A DNA stretch of 64,000 nucleotides from Rhizobium sp. BK316 (GTDB lineage: Bacteria > Pseudomonadota > Alphaproteobacteria > Rhizobiales > Rhizobiaceae). The position numbers and the translations under genes are program-made. The notes under the pieces are model-generated. The model was not told the DNA's origin and did no database searches. It was given only the letters and a program-made list of their open reading frames with translations. Positions 53,312 through 61,560 of this stretch are shown piece after piece. Each line of letters begins with the position of its first letter. Within the stretch, counting starts at the first letter, position 1. Location: NCBI RefSeq assembly GCF_014193695.1, contig NZ_JACHZR010000009.1:124001-188000 (forward strand), written 5' to 3'.

Positions 53312-54517
53312 TCACCGGACAAGGAACCCAAGCACGGCTGCGTTTGCCAGATCGATGAAGAATGCGGAGACGAGCGGCAGGATGATGAACGCGATGGTCG
53401 CTGCTCCGTGGATCTTGGTGACCGCCGTCATATTGGCGATTGCCGTCGGGGTAGCGCCGAGCGCAATCCCGCAAAAGCCGGCGGAAATGACTGCCGCATT
53501 GTAGTTGCGCCCCATGGCCGGGAACACGACCAGGATGATGTAGACGATGGCCGCAAGCGTCTGCACCGCCAGCACGATTGCCAGCGAAAGGCCGAGCCCG
53601 CTCAGGCCCCACAACTGCATGCTCATCAAGGACATCGCCAGGAACACGTTCAGCGAGAGATCGGATATGAGCGCCAGGCCGCGGGTGTGCGTCGGCCACG
53701 GCAGGCGCGGCGCCAGGAACGGAACGCTGTTCGTCATCACGATGGCGACCAGCAGGCAGACGACGAACAGCGGAAGGTTAATTCCTGCGTCGAGGATAAT
53801 CTCGTGCAGGGCGTAGCCGATGATGATTGCAACATTTGTCACCAGCAACGTGCGCAACAGGCTGATGTAACTGACATCGTCCTCGTGGCCGGCAACGGCC
53901 TCCCGCGACACCCCGATCGTCAGCTCCTCGTCCTTGGGGCCGCTCAAGCCATTCCGGGTGATCAGATACTGCGCGACCGGTCCCCCGACGAGGCTGGCGA
54001 CGACCAGGCCGAGCGTTGCGCTGGCAATGCCGATTTCGAGAGCATTGGTGAGACCGAAACGGCTCGACACGATCGGAGCCCAGGCAATCGTCGTGCCGTG
54101 TCCGCCGATCAGCGAGGTCGAACCGAGAAGGATTGCCATGCCCGGCGGAAGACCGAGCACCGCGCCGGCTCCCATGGAGAGGAGGTTCTGGATCACAAGA
54201 AACGCAAGCGTGAGGGTGAGCAGGATGAGGAACGGCTTGCCGCCGGCAAGGAGATCGGAGACCCGCGCGTTCAGGCCGACGCCGGTGAAGAAATAAAGCA
54301 GCAGCATGTCGCGTGCGCCAAGCGCAAAGCTGATCTCGATGCCGAAGAACTCATAGGCGACGAGCGTCACGAGTGCTGCCAGGAGCCCGCCCGTGACCGC
54401 CTCCGGGATGCTCCAGCGGGTGAGGGCGGGGATGAGCCGATTGAGGTTCGCGCCGGCGAAGAACACGAGGATCGCTATGGTGAACGACAGCAGTCCCGGG
54501 ACCTGTATTGTCGACAT
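53312..54517 (-). CDS. gltS: Sodium/glutamate symporter
   Basis: A 401-residue GltS-type carrier with ten to twelve predicted membrane helices. The family landmarks are FTIAILVFFAGANLNRLIPA, IPEAVTGGLLAALVTLVAYE, LLYFFTGVGLNARVSDLLAG, LLGSTSLIGGHGTTIAWAPI (the conserved GGHGT motif) and NAAVISAGFCGIALGATPTA. It co-transports Na+ with glutamate across the inner membrane. SD GAAGGTGGCAC fits ATG 54517. It stands alone, with no visible regulator adjacent. Confidence 0.93.
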   Translation of the reverse strand: MSTIQVPGLLSFTIAILVFFAGANLNRLIPALTRWSIPEAVTGGLLAALVTLVAYEFFGIEISFALGARDMLLLYFFTGVGLNARVSDLLAGGKPFLILLTLTLAFLVIQNLLSMGAGAVLGLPPGMAILLGSTSLIGGHGTTIAWAPIVSSRFGLTNALEIGIASATLGLVVASLVGGPVAQYLITRNGLSGPKDEELTIGVSREAVAGHEDDVSYISLLRTLLVTNVAIIIGYALHEIILDAGINLPLFVVCLLVAIVMTNSVPFLAPRLPWPTHTRGLALISDLSLNVFLAMSLMSMQLWGLSGLGLSLAIVLAVQTLAAIVYIILVVFPAMGRNYNAAVISAGFCGIALGATPTAIANMTAVTKIHGAATIAFIILPLVSAFFIDLANAAVLGFLVR

Positions 54518-54726
54518 GTGCCACCTTCACCGCCACGCGCCTTGTCGGTTGCAAAACACTGACACACGCGCTTTGACTGAACCAGTGAAAATATTGTTTT
54601 GTCGTCTCGCCGCTATCAGGGCATGACCTTTGTTCGTCGGAACTTTAGCGCTCGGTGCGGGGCGCATTACGGCGCTTCAAGGCACACGCTCCATCTTTGA
54701 TAGGCCGGTCGATCCGCCGAAACTGC

Positions 54727-55461
54727 TCAGACCGGTCGAACTTCGGCAAGCCGTCTGACTGCGTACTCGTCCTGCCAACAGACGGCGGCTTCCCATGCGG
54801 CTGATGCCTGCGCGGCTATGTCATACGCGCCGTCATCGAGATCGGCGGCGTTGCCAGGCAGTACGAGGTCAAGATCGGGGACGTCGACGTGTGACTCATC
54901 CCAGTCGATCAACGCGACCCGATCTGCGGCCATGCGGACGTTGCCGGGGTTGTTCGGGTTGCCGTGGACAACGCATGTCTGACGCCCGATCAGCCGCGCC
55001 CACGCTGCTCGACATCGAATAACGCCCTCAGGCGGCATCGTGGAAAGGTTGATCCTCGTTCCGGTTTCGGCATGCAGGAGGTCGGTCGACGACCGCCAGC
55101 CTGGGCGCTGCGGCCAGCCCTGCGTCAACCGATGCAGTTCGCGGAGCGTGTCGGCGACGCGACGCCAGTCGGACTGCGTCTCGGGCGGTCCGCCTTCCAT
55201 GTATTTCATCACCACCAGACCGTCCACGAACAGCCGGCCGTCAGCCGTCGGGATCGGCACTGGAACGGTCATGCCTTCACGGTCGAGGTGTTGGAGCAGC
55301 TCGGTTTCCCATGCGAGATCAGCGTCGGTTCTGGAGCCGAGACGACCGACTGCGATCTGCCCATGAACGCGAACGCTCCACACATCATTGGCAACTCCAC
55401 CCGTAAGGGGTTCGATGCGAACCGCATCGTCACTCCATCGCTTGAGTGCTTCCCATCCCAT
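54727..55461 (-). CDS. APH-like phosphotransferase with altered catalytic motif
   Basis: A 244-residue aminoglycoside-phosphotransferase-fold protein. The N-lobe has EPLTGGVANDVWSVRVHGQI and a Gly-rich loop; FVDGLVVMKYMEGGPPETQS follows as the hinge. The catalytic loop reads TCVVHGNPNNPGNVRMAADR: where the family normally has HGD followed by N, this protein has HGN, so the general-base Asp is replaced by Asn. The metal-binding ALIDWDESHVDVPDLDLV is intact. It may be a pseudokinase or an enzyme of a variant subgroup; antibiotic resistance should not be inferred. ATG 55461 is chosen over the upstream start at 55524. Confidence 0.8.
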   Translation of the reverse strand: MGWEALKRWSDDAVRIEPLTGGVANDVWSVRVHGQIAVGRLGSRTDADLAWETELLQHLDREGMTVPVPIPTADGRLFVDGLVVMKYMEGGPPETQSDWRRVADTLRELHRLTQGWPQRPGWRSSTDLLHAETGTRINLSTMPPEGVIRCRAAWARLIGRQTCVVHGNPNNPGNVRMAADRVALIDWDESHVDVPDLDLVLPGNAADLDDGAYDIAAQASAAWEAAVCWQDEYAVRRLAEVRPV

Positions 55462-55534
55462 TGGCGATATCCCTGGCGGCCTGATTAAATTGACGGAAGA
55501 AACAGCGAAAATTTGCGACGCCACGATGTTCCAT

Positions 55535-55620
55535 GGTGGCGCAAAGCGGTCAAGGCTTTCGTCGGCTCGGCTCGAAGCGAACGTAGAAGCCCGGATTTTT
55601 TAGAACGGCTTTGCGCCACC
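55535..55620. repeat. 13-bp perfect inverted repeat bracketing a gene-free spacer
   Basis: ggtggcgcaaagc (55535-55547) and gctttgcgccacc (55608-55620) are perfect inverse copies separated by 60 nt. No U-tract follows on either strand. It may be the ends of a tiny decayed mobile element or an RNA structure in the leader of the gene at 55696. Confidence 0.5.
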
Positions 55621-55695
55621 AACTCGCTCGTTCGTCCGCCACCACCTCAACCAAGCCTATGCAGAGGTATTGCCAGATAATCAGGGGAGGGGGTC

Positions 55696-56169
55696 ATGGA
55701 CAGCTACCGGAAATTGCTGGTCTTGGGAATGAACGAGGCAATCAAGCAGGGCGGAATATCCCTTGCTGCCCCGGCCGGTAACGGTCCGACCGACGAGGAT
55801 GGTTACCTGTTTGCCGGTATTGCCGGATATCCGTCCGTGGTGCTCTGGGAAAGCATCGGCTACGGCGAGTTGCGTGTTTCGGTCTGGTGGAACTACGACC
55901 ATTCGAAACACCCTCAGGCCGAAGCCTCAGGAAACCAACGCGAGACATTCTGTCTCAGCAAGCCGTTAGCCAACAGAGTCCAGTACCGGAAATTCGTCGG
56001 CGCGACCGCCAGCGCCTGGCTCGAGCGGAAAACGGGCAGGCACCTTATGGGGCGTGGAAGAGGCTGTGTATTCGATACGTATCTTCGGGCTGACATGAAG
56101 GAAAAGCTTCATGCCATTCCTGATCCAAAACCGGAAGGCTACAAAGCCGAGGGGCGACTTTTCCTTTAG
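55696..56169 (+). CDS. Hypothetical protein
   Basis: A 157-residue protein: MDSYRKLLVLGMNEAIKQGG, then DEDGYLFAGIAGYPSVVLWE, LRVSVWWNYDHSKHPQAEAS, FCLSKPLANRVQYRKFVGAT and a basic end KLHAIPDPKPEGYKAEGRLF. It looks like a mixed alpha/beta soluble protein. I do not recognise a family. SD AGGGGAGGGGGTC is strong. The gene is not clearly linked to its neighbours. Confidence 0.6.
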   Translation: MDSYRKLLVLGMNEAIKQGGISLAAPAGNGPTDEDGYLFAGIAGYPSVVLWESIGYGELRVSVWWNYDHSKHPQAEASGNQRETFCLSKPLANRVQYRKFVGATASAWLERKTGRHLMGRGRGCVFDTYLRADMKEKLHAIPDPKPEGYKAEGRLFL

Positions 56170-56303
56170 ATCGCTGCTGCGCGCTCGCGGATACCGCAAC
56201 GCGGGTGGTTACTGCCGGTAAGGGAGGTCGCCTTGGTGATGCCTGCAAAGGCAGTTATGTCAAAAAAAGCAATACATCCCCAACGACTGCGTTCCCGCAT
56301 GCC

Positions 56304-56846
56304 TCAGGTCATGTCAGCATATGCGCTGTATTCACCGGATTGCCTGTCCCTGAAAAGATAGACGGCCGGCTGGCCTCCTCGGGTGATTTCCGCAAAGTCG
56401 AAGTCCTCAGGAAAGTGCCACTCGTCCAGCGCCTTCCGGCAGGCCGCCATTTTTGCATCGTCCGCTTCGGCCAACAAGGCGGCCCCATCGATCTCGCCAA
56501 CGAACACCATGGCGTCCGTCTCGGAAAAGAGCCATCGATTGGTCTGCCAGCTTTCAAATCCGGGCGTCCTCCTGCACACCGTATCGATCGTTTGTTTCGG
56601 GACGTTTTTCGGTATCGAATGGGCGTCGTTGAAAGAGGCATCCCACGTCCGTTCGGCTTCGCCGCTGCGGATGCACCACGGGCATACGTGCGGAATGTCC
56701 TCCTTGCAGTATATCGGGCCGCGGTACATGAATTCCCGCTCTTTTCCGCAGCATGGGCATGTCGCACGCATCGCCACGATGCAGCCGTTCGCGATGGGAT
56801 CGAGAAAATACTCGAAGTCGGGAAGATCTTCTTCGGGTACCGTCAT
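56304..56846 (-). CDS. CbrC-family (UPF0167) protein
   Basis: A 181-residue protein: DLPDFEYFLDPIANGCIVAM start, ATCPCCGKEREFMYRGPIYC (CxxC zinc site), HVCPWCIRSGEAERTWDASF (second CxxC) and FESWQTNRWLFSETDAMVFV. This is the CbrC/UPF0167 pattern; E. coli CbrC is linked to colicin E2 tolerance under the CreBC system, but the biochemical role is unknown. ATG 56846 follows GGAGTCACTG; upstream in-frame ATGs at 56867 and 56936 are less likely. Confidence 0.85.
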   Translation of the reverse strand: MTVPEEDLPDFEYFLDPIANGCIVAMRATCPCCGKEREFMYRGPIYCKEDIPHVCPWCIRSGEAERTWDASFNDAHSIPKNVPKQTIDTVCRRTPGFESWQTNRWLFSETDAMVFVGEIDGAALLAEADDAKMAACRKALDEWHFPEDFDFAEITRGGQPAVYLFRDRQSGEYSAYADMT

Positions 56847-57037
56847 CAGTGACTCCGTTGTCGACATTGCAAAAGATGGATCGAGCACGCCATCGCTTGC
56901 CACATCTAGGCATTGCGCAGACCGGTGGAAACTCACATTTACGCCAGGCCGCTTCGGCTTCTGCCGATCGCCCCCTGCAAAGATACCTCATAACGCAAAG
57001 CGGTCACGGCTCTCGCAGTCTTTCGGCCTTATCAAGA

Positions 57038-57694
57038 CTATTGCCCGCCATCCGACACGGCCAGGAACACCGCCTTCTGCGCCGCGAAGGCGCGTTGGTA
57101 GGCGGGGCGGGCTTCGCCGCGCGCCACATAGGCGGCAAGGTTTGCATATTCTTCCATGATGTCGGAGCCTTTCAATCTCAAGAGAACCGAGATCATCTGC
57201 AGGTCGCCGGCGCTGAAATTCCCGTCCAGCCAGTCGGCAGTGCCAAGCCGGGCGGAGAGTTCGCCGAGCCGTTTGCGGATGCGCTCATGGACGTAGGCCA
57301 GGCGTTCCTCGTACCAGGGCTCCTTGCCCTCCTGGAACCTGGCCGTTTCGCGCTCGACGATGACGGGCTCCATCGTCGAGACGGCGGCGAAGAGCCAGGC
57401 GATGGCGCGGGCGCGGGCGTTGGCATCGTCCGGCAGCAGGCCCGGATGGTGCTCGGCAATATGCAGGATGATCGCGCCGGATTCGAAGAGGGCGAGATCG
57501 CCTTCTTCATAGGTCGGGATCTGCCCGAAAGGCTGAAGCGCGAGATGTGCGGGCTCTCTCATCGCCTTGAACGAGACGAGGCGGACCTCATAGGGTTCCC
57601 CCACTTCCTCAAGCGCCCAGCGGACGCGCATGTCGCGCGCCAGGCCCCTGCCGCGATCGGGCGAGCGTTCGAAGGCGGTAATGGTAATCGTCAT
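57038..57694 (-). CDS. Glutathione S-transferase family protein
   Basis: A 218-residue GST. The thioredoxin-like N-domain is ITAFERSPDRGRGLARDMRV, with Ser (SPDRGRG) at the catalytic entrance, then PFGQIPTYEEGDLALFESGA, the ESGA motif that binds glutathione's gamma-glutamyl group (IILHIAEHH follows). The C-terminal helical domain includes ARAIAWLFAAVSTMEPVIVE, WLDGNFSAGDLQMISVLLRL. It conjugates or reduces with glutathione; the substrate is unknown. ATG 57694 has GGAGGATATC. It stands alone. Confidence 0.88.
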   Translation of the reverse strand: MTITITAFERSPDRGRGLARDMRVRWALEEVGEPYEVRLVSFKAMREPAHLALQPFGQIPTYEEGDLALFESGAIILHIAEHHPGLLPDDANARARAIAWLFAAVSTMEPVIVERETARFQEGKEPWYEERLAYVHERIRKRLGELSARLGTADWLDGNFSAGDLQMISVLLRLKGSDIMEEYANLAAYVARGEARPAYQRAFAAQKAVFLAVSDGGQ

Positions 57695-57883
57695 GATATC
57701 CTCCATGATCTGGCCGTCTGGAAGACGAGCGGCCGGGCGGGAATCCGACAGGCGATGCCGGACATAATCCCTGCGCGGACCTAGCGGGGCCGGCCTTGCG
57801 CCATCGATCAACCTTGGAACGATGGGGCGGCGGTCACAAGGAGGAAGCTTGGCAGGGTGCGTTTGGGCCAGAGGGCAGGGCGC

Positions 57884-57913
57884 AAAAAAAAAGCCCGCCT
57901 GGCTAGGGCGAGC
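57884..57913 (-). terminator. Terminator of the small minus-strand gene at 57947
   Basis: Read on the minus strand, gctcgcc (57913-57907) pairs with ggcgggc (57899-57893), one G-T pair, followed by nine Ts (complement of 57884-57892). It lies 34 nt after the stop of the gene at 57947-58147. Confidence 0.72.
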
Positions 57914-57946
57914 CGAAGGTTTCTGCCCTGATCGGGCAGGGGGATG

Positions 57947-58147
57947 TCAAACGGTGGAAAGAGCCTTGCCGTTCCAGACCTCCGGTGCCGCAGGCTGCGG
58001 AGGAGCGCTTTCGTGGCCGCGCCGGGCCTGCCGCCGGCTGGCGGCATCGAGCAGCGCGGCGAAGGAGGCAAGGCTGATCCTGTCGGCGCGCAGCATCTGG
58101 CGGATCAGCGGATCCCTCAGCATGTCCGATGCAGTCATCTCATTCAT
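57947..58147 (-). CDS. Small hypothetical protein
   Basis: A 66-residue protein: MNEMTASDMLRDPLIRQMLR, ADRISLASFAALLDAASRRQ, then a disordered ARRGHESAPPQPAAPEVWNG tail. The first 40 residues are two amphipathic helices, the rest is linker. Two ATGs (58147 and 58138) compete; SD is weak (GGGAGGACAGG lies upstream). No family is known to me; it has its own terminator, which supports it being real. Confidence 0.55.
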   Translation of the reverse strand: MNEMTASDMLRDPLIRQMLRADRISLASFAALLDAASRRQARRGHESAPPQPAAPEVWNGKALSTV

Positions 58148-59213
58148 CGCCTGTCCTCCCATCGCCTGCCCTCCATGTCTTTACCTATGGTAGGCGTTAT
58201 TTGTAAAGAACACATGTCAAAGTAGTGACAAAAACAAGGCAGGGCGGCGCGCATTCGACGGCGGTCGTGGTCATCGTCATGGCTGTTCTCCTTGACCTCT
58301 CTGGCAAGATGACGAGCGAGCGGGCGCGAATTCGACAGCCGGTGTTCAAATTTTGCCGTTGGTCATGCTGCAGAATATCCGTCAGTCCCAGGTGCCGAGC
58401 GAGGTCGGCCCATTGTTCGAGCCACTACACCCATCTGCCGGCAGGCGCCGACAACTCTTCGGGCCGAAATTGGACTACTGTCAACAGTCTTGAATTTCGT
58501 CCATCCGGTTGACACATCTGACTTGCATTAAAAAACCGAAAATTGTAATCTAACAAAAATCTAATTTAGCGTTATCTGGATAAAATAAGTGACGACTGGG
58601 GACTTCCTAAGAAATTCCAGGGGTTGGCTTGCCTGCTGCTGAATTGGGCATCGGGCCTTTTCCGTGCATGAAATGTTGTCGCTGTTTGAGCGGCTGTTTT
58701 GGAACTCAACGTCCGATTGCGACTTCCATCGGCGGCGGTCGTAATGTGCTGCGCAGAGTGTTCTAGTGCTGGAGATGGGGGCAAAAAATTGAAAAGAGCC
58801 GCTTCGCATATTTGGCGTTGATCATTGTAACGGTGTGTTCTGCGCGGCCGTGGCGGCTGATGCCCGTCGCCTTCAGTCTTTGAAAGCGCTTGGTGGAGAA
58901 CCCAGTCTTTCCGTATCCGACAAAGAGGCGAGCAATGTCAGTGGCCGGGAGGCCGGGAAGGTTCAGATCCTCATCTTTGAAGATGGCCCGCTGAACGGCG
59001 CACCCCGGCTTTACGAAATGTCGCCGCCGAATCCGTGACCCAGGCAACGGCCTCTCAGCGAGGCTCAAACACTCCGTTCATTGAGGCCAGCCTTGACCGG
59101 TCAGACAGAGCATACGTGGTTCAACCGCACCTGCGCTGGTCAAGAACCGCTGACGTAGCAACCTTACGCCTTTGCAGAGCGATATCTGCATGTTCGAACT
59201 TAAGGAGGAAGCC
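58148..59213. other. Long gene-poor region with an AT-rich core
   Basis: About 58480-58600 is AT-rich compared with the rest of the window. A short frame at 58835-59038 (GTG start; C-terminus KVQILIFEDGPLNGAPRLYE) has protein-like composition. In the adjoining frame just upstream, FAYLALIIVTVCSA looks like a signal peptide, so this may be a small exported protein broken by a single frameshift near 58845. I saw no other supported feature. The region may be a recombination junction before the M15/GH75 pair. Confidence 0.35.
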
Positions 59214-60077
59214 GTGCCATTTAGACTTTCACGTGGCGGACCGAACGTTATCGCCGAAGTCCAGCGCTGGCAGTATTTTCTGCTCAGAATTGGCATCAAT
59301 CAGGCCGGACAAATTGACGGCGATTTTGGCATGAAAACGGAGACAGCGACCAAATTTTTCCAGGTACAGTCTGGTTTGACTTCAAACGGCAAGGTCAATG
59401 ACCAGACGCTTCAAAAAGCCGAAGAGCTCGGCTACACGATACTACCGGACAACTATTATTCAGATCGTGCGGGCACTTCCTTCCCAGCTGAACCAAACAA
59501 TCTTGAAAGTCCGTCCAACGCGTCACGCAACGCGGCTTTTACATGCTTTAAGTTCACTCAACGACCACGAGCGCAACGCCCGGACGCGGAAGCGATCGTT
59601 ATGAAGGGGAGTTGCGACGGCGCCCTGCCGGATTGGACCGCGGCAAAAATCACCGAGATCCCTATGCCGCAACTCAGGTTCGCGCGCGGGTTTAACGGCA
59701 AGGTGCGCTGCCACAAGCTCGCTGCACCAATGTTGACCAAGCTGTTCGAAGCATGGGAACGGGCTGACCTTCTGCATTTGATCATGAGCTATGAGGGTTG
59801 CTTCGTGCCACGTTACAAGCGTAACCAGGCTCCGCCCGGCGCAGGCGGACACGGCGAGAAAAAAAGTGTCGATGTCAGTGCCCTCAGCAACCATTCGTTT
59901 GGCTCTGCATTCGACATCAATTTTCCCGACAATATGTTGGGTCATGTTCCCGCGCGCTGTGGCATGCGAGGCTCGACCCGGGAGCTCGTTCGTGCCGCTA
60001 ACGATCTTGGCCTGTTCTGGGGGGGACATTTCAGCACACAAGACGGCATGCATTTCGAGATCAGCAAAGTGTCCTGA
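59214..60077 (+). CDS. Peptidoglycan-binding, M15-type D-Ala-D-Ala peptidase
   Basis: A 287-residue protein. Residues about 10-75 are a PG_binding_1 domain (PNVIAEVQRWQYFLLRIGIN, then QIDGDFGMKTETATKFFQVQ and GKVNDQTLQKAEELG). The C-terminal domain (about 145-285) is an M15 peptidase: the metal site is HSFGSAFDINF (His 227, Asp 234) and DGMHFEISKVS (His 280), with GKVRCHKLAAPMLTKLFEAW before it. It cuts peptidoglycan stem peptides, as phage endolysins and VanY-type carboxypeptidases do. GTG 59214 has the ideal SD TAAGGAGGA; no signal peptide is present, so export would need another route. The GH75 gene follows 43 nt later. Confidence 0.87.
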   Translation: MPFRLSRGGPNVIAEVQRWQYFLLRIGINQAGQIDGDFGMKTETATKFFQVQSGLTSNGKVNDQTLQKAEELGYTILPDNYYSDRAGTSFPAEPNNLESPSNASRNAAFTCFKFTQRPRAQRPDAEAIVMKGSCDGALPDWTAAKITEIPMPQLRFARGFNGKVRCHKLAAPMLTKLFEAWERADLLHLIMSYEGCFVPRYKRNQAPPGAGGHGEKKSVDVSALSNHSFGSAFDINFPDNMLGHVPARCGMRGSTRELVRAANDLGLFWGGHFSTQDGMHFEISKVS

Positions 60078-60120
60078 TCAAGAAGCTGCCTGCTTCCGCG
60101 AAGCAGCCAAGGAGGACTTT

Positions 60121-60945
60121 ATGAAGCCCCGAATGAACCCACTGCTTGCCGCTGGTCTATTGGCGGCGTTGCTGCAAGGAGAGATCCGCCAGGCCGAGGC
60201 CGCGGATTGTCCCTTCGCGGACTGGCGTACCTACAAGAACACGGAGCTGCGCCGTACCGCCGATCACAAAGCATATTTCTGGATTACCAGCCGCACGGCG
60301 ATCGATGCGGATGGTGCGCCAAGGGCCTATCATCCCGACGATGTCGGAAAGCCGTGCGGCGCCACCGGCGCAGGCCTCGATTGCCCTGCCAACGCCGGAT
60401 ATCCGAACAAGTCCTGGTGGCCGACGGTACTGGCTGTGGATCCTGCTGACCCGGGCAAGGCTTTCGTTCAGCCCTCGGGTCCTGCTCAAGGATTTTTTGT
60501 GTCCAAGACGGCGCTGCAGGATTCCGCCAACGGAAACGAGCGCGAAACGCTGCGCTATGTCGATGCTTCGACAATCCCGTATGTCGTCTTTCCCCGGCCG
60601 TTCTTCCAATTGGCGGGAACAGGCAAGCTGGGAGATTTGGGGATCGCATATCATCTCCAGACGCAGAAGAAGACAGCCTTTATCGTGGCCGATATCGGGC
60701 CTGACGAACCGCTGGGTGAAGGCTCGATTGCTCTGTTTCAGGCACTTGGCGGCAACAATCCGAACCCGCGCACCGGAGGCGGCGTGGCAAGCGGTAAGGT
60801 GTTATATCTCGTTTTTCCACGATCGGTCGATCAACGCGCCCGAAAGTGGCCAATGACACCGGCACAGATCGACCAGGCGGTCGAGACCTTGCTCGGGACT
60901 ATCGGTGGCGAGAGTGTTCTTCAGACCTGTGCCTCCTCAGGCTGA
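60121..60945 (+). CDS. GH75-like chitosanase, secreted
   Basis: A 274-residue exported protein. The signal peptide covers residues 1-28 (NPLLAAGLLAALLQGEIRQA EA). The mature part contains AYFWITSRTAIDADGAPRAY then HPDDVGKPCGATGAGLD, the GYPNKSWWPTVLAVDPADPG segment, YVVFPRPFFQLAGTGKLGDL, and TAFIVADIGPDEPLGEGSIA followed by LFQALGGNNPNPRTGGG. The ADIGP...GEGSIAL motif is that of glycoside hydrolase family 75 chitosanases. It probably cleaves chitosan or similar glucosamine polymers outside the cell. SD AAGGAGGACTTT. The coupling with the M15 peptidase suggests joint attack on fungal or bacterial walls. Confidence 0.82.
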   Translation: MKPRMNPLLAAGLLAALLQGEIRQAEAADCPFADWRTYKNTELRRTADHKAYFWITSRTAIDADGAPRAYHPDDVGKPCGATGAGLDCPANAGYPNKSWWPTVLAVDPADPGKAFVQPSGPAQGFFVSKTALQDSANGNERETLRYVDASTIPYVVFPRPFFQLAGTGKLGDLGIAYHLQTQKKTAFIVADIGPDEPLGEGSIALFQALGGNNPNPRTGGGVASGKVLYLVFPRSVDQRARKWPMTPAQIDQAVETLLGTIGGESVLQTCASSG

Positions 60946-61198
60946 GAGACCGGAGCCGGTAAAACCATGGCTCGACCCCGGTCAGGTTAGGGTGAGGGGG
61001 CCACACACTCAGGCCTTTCAGGTGTTCAAGCCGCCGGGGATGGTGGGCACGAATCCTTACAGCGAGGTTCGCCAGGAAGCGTGAACGACTGGAACGCTCA
61101 TTCGTCCGACATTAGATAGAGCGTCTTGGTCGCCGGGAAACCGCCCAAAGCTGGTGTCTGAGCAACCCTGTTAACCGATCGAAGCAGAGATATGCCCA
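60946..61198. other. Intergenic region
   Basis: No gene is supported here. It holds a C/G-rich stretch with ccccggtcaggttagggtga near 60976 that resembles common rhizobial intergenic DNA, and the presumed promoter of the gene at 61199. Confidence 0.3.
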
Positions 61199-61540
61199 AT
61201 GGATGAGAGCTGCCCCGTCCTCACCCCTGCCGAACGGCAGGTCAACGAGATCCTGAGTCGGACCGAACAGGCCATGTTTGCGACGGTGCGCAAAGCTATC
61301 GAGGATGCCAGGAACCGGGCCGGCGAAGAGCTGCAGACTGTCGGATCTCGGGAGATGCTGCCTGCCTATGATTATTTCGCCGCGGTGATGCATCAGAAAC
61401 TGTTCCTGATGTTATGCGGCGCCGATCCCGATACGTTCGAGGGCGGGAATCCTGAGATCGCCGCGCGTCTCCTCGACAATGGCCGCAACATATCCATCCA
61501 CTACTGGGCAGGCAAAGACCCGGCGAAGTCTGCGGGCTAG
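61199..61540 (+). CDS. Hypothetical protein
   Basis: A 113-residue all-alpha-looking soluble protein: CPVLTPAERQVNEILSRTEQ, AMFATVRKAIEDARNRAGEE, LQTVGSREMLPAYDYFAAVM, HQKLFLMLCGADPDTFEGGN and IAARLLDNGRNISIHYWAGK. No family is recognised. The SD (GAAGCAGAGATAT) is modest. It converges with the LysR gene, 20 nt apart. Confidence 0.6.
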   Translation: MDESCPVLTPAERQVNEILSRTEQAMFATVRKAIEDARNRAGEELQTVGSREMLPAYDYFAAVMHQKLFLMLCGADPDTFEGGNPEIAARLLDNGRNISIHYWAGKDPAKSAG

Positions 61541-61560
61541 CAGCCGCACCTTCACATATC

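Noticed and set aside
53300..54562. A 420-codon plus-strand open frame
   Set aside because: It is antisense to gltS; composed of Asp/Arg/Gln-rich sequence without structure, whereas the minus strand gives an unmistakable carrier.
54727..55461. Aminoglycoside resistance
   Set aside because: The fold is APH-like, but the catalytic Asp is replaced and no resistance-gene context exists, so a resistance claim is not supported.
58763..59068. A 101-codon minus-strand open frame
   Set aside because: No SD and no protein-like segment; the plus-strand frame over the same DNA has the better composition.
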